Below are positions 59,186-64,000 of a stretch of 64,000 bases of DNA, piece by piece. The stretch spans positions 6,137,001 to 6,201,000 of the forward strand of contig NZ_CP108427.1 in assembly GCF_035982055.1 (NCBI RefSeq), written 5' to 3'. This stretch comes from Streptomyces sp. NBC_01288 (lineage in GTDB: Bacteria; Actinomycetota; Actinomycetes; Streptomycetales; Streptomycetaceae). The position numbers and the translations under genes are program-made. Below the pieces are notes generated by a model. The model saw only the letters and a program-made list of their open reading frames with translations, did not search any database and was not told the DNA's origin. The number at the start of each line of letters is the position of its first letter. Within the stretch, counting starts at the first letter, position 1.

Positions 59186-59710
59186 ATGACAGACCTGCCG
59201 GGCAAGCCGACGTCCGCCTCCCGGACCACCCTCAGCCACATCATGACGAACGCCGACACGAACCTGCTGGGCACGGTGCACGGCGGGGTCATCATGAAGC
59301 TGGTCGACGACGCGGCGGGCGCCGTCGCCGGGCGGCACAGCGGCGGGCCGGCCGTGACCGCGTCGATGGACGAGATGGCGTTCCTGGAACCGGTCCGCGT
59401 CGGCGACCTCGTCCATGTGAAGGCCCAGGTCAACTGGACCGGGCGGAGCTCCATGGAGGTCGGCGTGCGGGTCTTGGCCGAGCGGTGGAACGAGTCGACC
59501 CCGGCCACCCAGGTCGGCTCCGCGTATCTCGTCTTCGCCGCCGTCGACGCCGACGGCAAGCCCCGCGCGGTACCGCCGGTCCTCCCGGAGACCGAGCGCG
59601 ACGAGCGCCGCTACCAGGAGGCCCAGATCCGCCGCACCCACCGCCTGGCCCGCCGCCGCGCCATCATGGAACTGCGCGAGAAGCGGGCGGCGGAGGGCCT
59701 CGACGACTGA
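59186..59710 (+). CDS. acyl-CoA thioesterase (hotdog fold, BACH-like)
   Basis: 174 aa starting MTDLPGKPTSASRTTLSHIM. Hotdog-fold features are MTNADTNLLGTVHGGVIMKL, VDDAAGAVAGRHSGGPAVTA, and VHVKAQVNWTGRSSMEVGVR. It hydrolyses acyl-CoA esters. The start is ATG 59186; the very long frame upstream is a shadow of the LCP gene. Divergent from LCP 1 and convergent with LCP 2. Confidence 0.93.
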   Translation: MTDLPGKPTSASRTTLSHIMTNADTNLLGTVHGGVIMKLVDDAAGAVAGRHSGGPAVTASMDEMAFLEPVRVGDLVHVKAQVNWTGRSSMEVGVRVLAERWNESTPATQVGSAYLVFAAVDADGKPRAVPPVLPETERDERRYQEAQIRRTHRLARRRAIMELREKRAAEGLDD

Positions 59711-59740
59711 GGCGGGGGTGGGGGGACCTACCCTCCTGGG

Positions 59741-59777
59741 AAAAGTGTTACAGAAATCGCCGAAGTGTCACACTTTT
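59741..59777. terminator. hairpin between thioesterase and second LCP gene
   Basis: AAAAGTGT (59741-59748) and ACACTTTT (59770-59777) are a perfect inverted repeat around 21 nt. It lies between convergent genes and gives a T-run either way. Its right end touches the LCP stop codon. Confidence 0.5.
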
Positions 59778-61234
59778 CAGGAACACCCCACCTCGTCCCC
59801 GGTCACCACCCCGAACTCGCCCTGCTGCACATCCGTCGCCCGCACCCGCGTGACCTGCTTGAAGTCGCTCCCGGCGATCACCTTCAGCACCGGCCCCTGC
59901 CCCTTCACGGCCCGCAGCTCGCTTCCGGGCAGCGCGGCGGAGAGGGACTTCGCGGAACGGTCCCAGCGGGGGTCGTAGGCCACGACCGTCCGGCGTACGG
60001 CGTGATCGGCCGCGCTCGTCGGCTGGTGCGTCGTGCGGAAGCCGGTCGCCGCCAGCGCCGCGTCGACGCGCTTGCCGAGACCGCCCGTGGCCGTCCCGTT
60101 CTCCACTTGGACCCGGATCTGCTGCGGGGCCACGTCCACCTTCACGGCGTTGGCGTGCGCCGCCTTGCGCACGGTCAGGGGCTTGTCGTCGCGCAGGGCC
60201 TGGAAGAGCTTGGCCGCCTTCGGCTCGTCCCACTTCAGGGTGGAGCCGATGCCCTTCACGACGTATCCCATCTGCCCGATCGGTACGGTGGTGAACTCGG
60301 AGGAGGACGGCGAGAAGGTGCGCATCGCCCGCCCGAGGTCGAGGAGTTCGTCGGTGCCGAAGCCCTTGTCGGCGCGGACCGAGCCGAGCACCGCGCGGGT
60401 CACGTCACGGAACTTCAGCGGGTTCAGCAGCACCCCGGAGGAGGTGGCCTGGTCGATCAGCGCCGCCAGGAAACGCTGCTGGCGCTTCATCCGGCCGAGG
60501 TCGGAGGCACCGTCGACGTGCCGCGAGCGGACGTACTGGAGGGCCTGCCCGCCCATCAGGGTGTGCGAACCGGCGGGCAGATCGAGACCCGTGTACGAGT
60601 CCTTGAGCGGCTCGGCGGTGCAGATCCTCACGCCGCCGAGGACATCGACCGTCTTCATGAAGCTGGTGAAGTCGACCTCCAGGTAGTGGTCGATCTTCAC
60701 GTGGGTCATGGACTCGACGGTCCGGACGGTGAGGTTGGGGCCGCCCTCCGCGTACGCCGCGTTGAGCTTGATGGGGTGCGGGCCGTGGTGGTCGCCGGTG
60801 GTCTGGTCGACGTGCGGGGGCGTCTCGGCGTAGGAGTCGCGGGGGAGGCTGACGACGCTGGCGCGCTCCCGGTCCTCCGAGATGTGCACGATCATGATCG
60901 TGTCGGTGCAGTGGCAGGGCGCGCCGCCGAGGTGGTACTGGCGCCGCTCCTGCTCGGTGATCTTGTCGCGGCCGTCGGTGCCGACCAGCAGGACGTTCAT
61001 GCCGTGGCCCGCGCGCGGGCGGTTCTTCATGTCCTTGAAGGGGTCGACGCGGGCGATGTCGGCGTCGAGGCTGGTGACCACCGCGTGCCCGATCCCGGCG
61101 GACGCGAGCACCACCACGGACAGCGTGGTCGCCGCCCGCGTGGCCCAGCGCGGCTTCTTCTTCGGTCGTACGGGGGGCCGTGGGCGCCGCTGAGGGGGAC
61201 GGGCGGCGGGGGAGCGGCGGGGCGGCGTGGGCAT
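59777..61234 (-). CDS. LCP-family glycopolymer ligase 2 with LytR_C domain
   Basis: 485 aa, GGAGG 7 nt before the ATG. Basic Pro/Arg-rich N terminus, one membrane segment (AATTLSVVVLASAGIGHAVV), LCP domain (MNVLLVGTDGRD, TDTIMIVHISEDRERASVVS, LPRDSYAE, ALQYVRSRHVDGASDLGRMK) and a C-terminal LytR_C domain (IRVQVENGTATGGLGKRVDA). Cys pair CHC in the loop PCHCTDT. Divergent from the GT2 gene. It attaches an envelope polymer to peptidoglycan. Confidence 0.94.
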   Translation of the reverse strand: MPTPPRRSPAARPPQRRPRPPVRPKKKPRWATRAATTLSVVVLASAGIGHAVVTSLDADIARVDPFKDMKNRPRAGHGMNVLLVGTDGRDKITEQERRQYHLGGAPCHCTDTIMIVHISEDRERASVVSLPRDSYAETPPHVDQTTGDHHGPHPIKLNAAYAEGGPNLTVRTVESMTHVKIDHYLEVDFTSFMKTVDVLGGVRICTAEPLKDSYTGLDLPAGSHTLMGGQALQYVRSRHVDGASDLGRMKRQQRFLAALIDQATSSGVLLNPLKFRDVTRAVLGSVRADKGFGTDELLDLGRAMRTFSPSSSEFTTVPIGQMGYVVKGIGSTLKWDEPKAAKLFQALRDDKPLTVRKAAHANAVKVDVAPQQIRVQVENGTATGGLGKRVDAALAATGFRTTHQPTSAADHAVRRTVVAYDPRWDRSAKSLSAALPGSELRAVKGQGPVLKVIAGSDFKQVTRVRATDVQQGEFGVVTGDEVGCS

Positions 61235-61360
61235 GGGGGACACCTCCGCGAGGGCCGTACGTGGGATCTTGAGCACCGTAGGCCGATACGATCTGATACG
61301 ACGGCAGACGCCCGGGCGGGGCGCGTCCGTGTCCCCCGTTCGCGGTAACGTGAGCCCCCT

Positions 61361-62410
61361 ATGAACGCCAAGCCCGACGTGCGACTCCCCGCCGTTTCTG
61401 TGATCATGCCCGTCCTCGACGAGGAACGGCATCTGCGCGGAGCCGTCCAAGCGATCCTTGCTCAGGAGTACGACGGCGAGATGGAGGTCGTGATCGCCAT
61501 CGGTCCCTCGAAGGACCGTACGGACGAGATCGCGGCCGAGCTTGTCGCCGAAACCGCGTCTTCTGAGAACAAGCGCGTGCACACCGTCCCGAACCCCACC
61601 GGTCGGACGCCCGCCGCCCTCAACGCCGCGATCAAGGCCTCCCGCCATCCGATCGTCGTCCGCGTCGACGGCCACGGCATCCTCTCGCCGAACTACATCG
61701 CCACCGCCGTACGCCTCCTGGAGGAGACCGGCGCGCAGAACGTCGGCGGCATCATGCACGCCGAGGGCGAGAACGCCTGGGAGGACGCGGTCGCCGCCGC
61801 GATGACCTCGAAGATCGGCGTCGGCAACGCGGCCTTCCACACGGGAGGGGAAGCGGGCTCCGCCGAGACGGTCTACCTCGGGGTGTTCCGCCGCGAGGCA
61901 CTGGAGCAACAGGGCGGCTACAACGAGGAGTTCATCCGCGCCCAGGACTGGGAGCTGAACTTCCGCATCCGCGAGGCCGGCGGCCTGATCTGGTTCTCGC
62001 CCGAACTCCGGGTCTCGTACCGCCCCCGCCCGTCGGTGAAGGCCCTCGCCAAGCAGTACAAGGACTACGGCCGCTGGCGCCACGTCGTCGCCCGCTACCA
62101 CGAGGGCTCCATCAACCTCCGCTACCTCGCCCCGCCGACGGCGGTCTGCGCGATCGCGGCGGGCATCGTGGCCGGCGCGGTACTGACGCCCTGGGCCTTC
62201 CTGATCCCCGCCGGCTACTTCGCCGCCATCACCCTAGGCTCCCTCCCGGCAGGCAAGGGCCTCTCCCTGAAGGCCCGCCTCCAGATCCCGGTAGCCCTCG
62301 CCACCATGCACATGTCCTGGGGCTACGGCTTCCTCACCAGCCCCAAGTCCCTTGCCCGCAGGGTGATCGCGTCCAGGCGGCCCGCGGTACTCAGCTCGAC
62401 CAGCAGCTGA
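61361..62410 (+). CDS. GT2-family glycosyltransferase
   Basis: 349 aa. GT-A fold with AVSVIMPVLDEERHLRGAVQ, IAIGPSKDRTDEIAAE, the DxD-like VVRVDGHGILSPNYI, and QDWELNFRIREAGG; two membrane segments near the C terminus (AICAIAAGIVAGAV-like, AFLIPAGYFAAITLG). It probably transfers a sugar to a lipid-linked acceptor on the inner membrane face. Flanked by two LCP genes, so its product is probably the polymer they ligate. Confidence 0.93.
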   Translation: MNAKPDVRLPAVSVIMPVLDEERHLRGAVQAILAQEYDGEMEVVIAIGPSKDRTDEIAAELVAETASSENKRVHTVPNPTGRTPAALNAAIKASRHPIVVRVDGHGILSPNYIATAVRLLEETGAQNVGGIMHAEGENAWEDAVAAAMTSKIGVGNAAFHTGGEAGSAETVYLGVFRREALEQQGGYNEEFIRAQDWELNFRIREAGGLIWFSPELRVSYRPRPSVKALAKQYKDYGRWRHVVARYHEGSINLRYLAPPTAVCAIAAGIVAGAVLTPWAFLIPAGYFAAITLGSLPAGKGLSLKARLQIPVALATMHMSWGYGFLTSPKSLARRVIASRRPAVLSSTSS

Positions 62411-62427
62411 GTACCGCCACCCCGACG

Positions 62428-62457
62428 ACCCGAACTGCTACCAGACGTAGTTCGGGT
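62428..62457. terminator. hairpin spanning the stop of the third LCP gene
   Basis: ACCCGAACT (62428-62436) and AGTTCGGGT (62449-62457) pair perfectly with a 12-nt loop that includes the LCP stop codon (62438-62440). It lies between convergent genes. It may terminate the GT2 message; there is no clear U-run. Confidence 0.4.
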
Positions 62458-64000
62458 CGACGTGCATGCACGCCGTGGTGTCCGAGCCGTTGAGGGCGTC
62501 CGCCGAGGTCGGGGTCGTGTCGTCCTCGGCCGGGGCCTTGTACTTGGTGCCGGTGGTCCAGTCCGCGCCGACGACCAGGGTGACGCCGGAGACGCTCGTG
62601 GACTTCTTCACCGCGCTCGTCGGGATGCCGAGGGCCTTGGCGACCCGTTGGGCGTCGCCCTCCAGGTCGGCGCTCGGGTAGCGGACGAGCGTCGTGGCCT
62701 GGCTGGGGGTCGTCGAGGAGTCGGCGACCGCCTCCTTGAAGCCCTTGCCGACGAGGAGTTGGGCGATCGAGGTGGCCCGGCCGCGGACCGCGCCCGTCGT
62801 GTCGGTGCGGGTGCCGTTCTCCACCTGTACGGCGATCTTGTCGTCGTCGGCGGCCGGATCGGTGGACGCCTTCACCGCCGTAGTCGTCTTCTTCTTGTCC
62901 TTGCCGTCCAGCGCGATGTCCTCACGGACCAGCCGGAACAGCTTCGCCGCGTCGGCCGGCTTGGGCACCACCCGGCCGCTGCTGCCCGAGTACTCCCACG
63001 GCATCGTCGTCATGGTGATCCGGCCCGTCGGAACCTTCTTCAGCTCCTTGCTCAGGTCGTACAGCTTGGCCACGGTCCCGAGGCCGTTGTCGACCGTGAG
63101 CGCCTTCGTGGCCGTCTCGGCGAGGCTGCGCAGCTTCGTCGGATTGCTCAGCGTCGCGTTCTCCCGCAACTGCCGGACCATCGAGTTCATGTACTGGTGC
63201 TGCGCCTTGGTCCGGGCGATGTCGGTGTCGTCCTCGAAGCCGTAACGCGTGCGCAGCCATTGCAGGGCCTGCGTGCCCTTCACGGCCGTGGTCCCCTTCT
63301 TCAGCTTCAGGCCGGAGCCCTTGCCGGAGGAGGTGTGCGAGTAGATGTTGGCGTCCACACAGACCGGCACCCCGCCGATCGCGTCCGCCATCGACACGAC
63401 ACCCGCGAAGTCGACCATCATGAAGTGGTCGATGTGGATGTCGGTCAGCTTCTCCCAGGTCGCCACCGTGCACCCGGGGCCGCCGCGGCCCAGCGAGTCG
63501 TTCGTGATGACGTCCGTCTCGGCCGCGTACTTCTTGCCGGTGTCCGGGTCCGTGCACTTGGGAATGTCCGTCAACGTGTCGCGCGGCATGCTCACGACCG
63601 ACATGTTGCTGCGGTCCGCCGAGACGTGGAGCAGCATCTGGACGTCGGCGCGGGCCGGGGTGTCGAACGTGTCCTTCGCGCCGCCCAGCTTCTGGTTCTC
63701 CGCGGAGTCCCGCGCGTCCGAACCGATCAGCAGGATGTTCAGCGGCTTCTGCCCGGCCGCGTTGGCCTTGGACTCGGCCGCCCGGTCCTTCTCGTCCCCG
63801 ATGTTCAGGGGGTCTTTCTTTATGTTGTGGTTGAGGTGCTGGTAGTACAGGAATCCGGCGCCGGCCGTCCCGAGTATGACCAGCACGAGGACACTCGCCG
63901 ACCAGCGCAAGGCCCGTCGGCTACGGCCCTTGGGTCTGCCCCCGTCCCCGTCCGACGATCCCTTCCTGGCCGCCGGTCTCTTCCCGTCCGCCGGCGTGAG
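62438..64000 (-). CDS. LCP-family glycopolymer ligase 3 with LytR_C domain (5' end cut by window)
   Basis: The frame stays open to the right edge of the window, so the N terminus is missing; the visible part is 520 residues. A basic Gly/Arg-rich stretch is followed by one membrane segment (ASVLVLVILGTAGAGFLYY), an LCP domain (LNILLIGSDARDS, ADVQMLLHVSADRSNMSVVS, MPRDTLTD, ALQWLRTRYGFEDDTDIART), a LytR_C domain (IAVQVENGTRTDTTGAVRGR), and the C terminus ACMHVDPNYVW. An internal TTG at 63910 is not a likely start because coding continues upstream. Confidence 0.93.
   Translation of the reverse strand, partial: LTPADGKRPAARKGSSDGDGGRPKGRSRRALRWSASVLVLVILGTAGAGFLYYQHLNHNIKKDPLNIGDEKDRAAESKANAAGQKPLNILLIGSDARDSAENQKLGGAKDTFDTPARADVQMLLHVSADRSNMSVVSMPRDTLTDIPKCTDPDTGKKYAAETDVITNDSLGRGGPGCTVATWEKLTDIHIDHFMMVDFAGVVSMADAIGGVPVCVDANIYSHTSSGKGSGLKLKKGTTAVKGTQALQWLRTRYGFEDDTDIARTKAQHQYMNSMVRQLRENATLSNPTKLRSLAETATKALTVDNGLGTVAKLYDLSKELKKVPTGRITMTTMPWEYSGSSGRVVPKPADAAKLFRLVREDIALDGKDKKKTTTAVKASTDPAADDDKIAVQVENGTRTDTTGAVRGRATSIAQLLVGKGFKEAVADSSTTPSQATTLVRYPSADLEGDAQRVAKALGIPTSAVKKSTSVSGVTLVVGADWTTGTKYKAPAEDDTTPTSADALNGSDTTACMHVDPNYVW

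Noticed and set aside
63908..63910. TTG 63910 as start of the third LCP gene
   Set aside because: Coding sequence continues without a stop to the window edge and the cytoplasmic basic N terminus is expected upstream.

Overview
The window is high-GC (about 70%) actinobacterial chromosome, almost certainly Streptomyces. The signs are strong G/C third-position bias, many GTG and TTG starts, 4-nt ATGA/GTGA gene overlaps, a WhiJ/AbaA-type regulatory locus, several LCP cell-wall ligases, sortase signals of the LPXTG and LAXTG types, and palindromic intergenic repeats typical of the genus. From memory, the gene order (thiolase, SGNH hydrolase, cystathionine beta-synthase, hut genes, SigI partner-switching locus, two-component pair, purK-purE-dipeptidases, UDP-sugar dehydrogenase, acyl-CoA dehydrogenase, LCP cluster) resembles the SCO3040-SCO3080 part of S. 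coelicolor with extra genes inserted. I could not check this here. No rRNA, tRNA, CRISPR array, prophage or intact insertion sequence was seen.

Layout. 0-8 kb: a small hypothetical, a membrane protein, a thiolase, an SGNH hydrolase, cystathionine beta-synthase, and a MmyB-type regulator divergent from an SDR. 8-11 kb: a SulP transporter with a secreted beta-carbonic anhydrase. 10.9-16.8 kb: an OpuC-type quaternary-amine ABC importer divergent from a histidine-ammonia-lyase-like enzyme that has lost the MIO-forming Ala-Ser-Gly, followed by an overlapping RpiR regulator. 17.5-19.7 kb: three Roadblock/LC7-type genes and a DUF4388-like winged-helix gene, with no GTPase. 19.9-28.3 kb: a group-III-fold PLP decarboxylase, then histidine utilisation (hutU, an M20 amidohydrolase, hutF, hutI) and a PHP-type hydrolase. 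28.3-33.5 kb: a serine hydrolase, a WhiJ/AbaA-like locus (XRE regulator, duplicated DUF397, ATPase-fold protein), a PD-(D/E)XK-like gene with a TTA codon, and an APH-fold kinase. 33.7-36 kb: a SigB/SigF-type sigma factor with anti-anti-sigma and anti-sigma genes. 36.1-37.7 kb: a clear T-box riboswitch upstream of a seryl-tRNA synthetase. 37.9-41.9 kb: a four-gene cell-surface operon. 41.9-43.3 kb: a 1.3-kb non-coding repeat island. 43.3-47.4 kb: a POT transporter and a two-component system. 47.4-52.3 kb: GtrA, purK-purE, an M19 dipeptidase and its degenerate paralogue. 52.3-53.7 kb: two VOC genes divergent from a CGNR regulator. 54.2-64 kb: UDP-sugar dehydrogenase, acyl-CoA dehydrogenase, methyltransferase, three LCP proteins, a thioesterase and a GT2 glycosyltransferase.

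How the genes fit together. hutU, hutF, hutI and the M20 enzyme can take urocanate to glutamate by the N-formylglutamate route, with the M20 protein as candidate deformylase. The MIO-less lyase beside a betaine-type importer could eliminate trimethylamine from a histidine betaine (hercynine or ergothioneine) and feed urocanate or thiourocanate into the same region. This is the most interesting hypothesis here. The right end (UDP-sugar dehydrogenase, GT2, GtrA, three LCP ligases) looks like synthesis and attachment of a cell-wall glycopolymer. The 37.9-41.9 kb operon combines two sortase-substrate-like proteins sharing one repeated domain with a DUF916-like and a neocarzinostatin-like membrane-anchored protein, analogous in layout to Firmicute WxL surface complexes.
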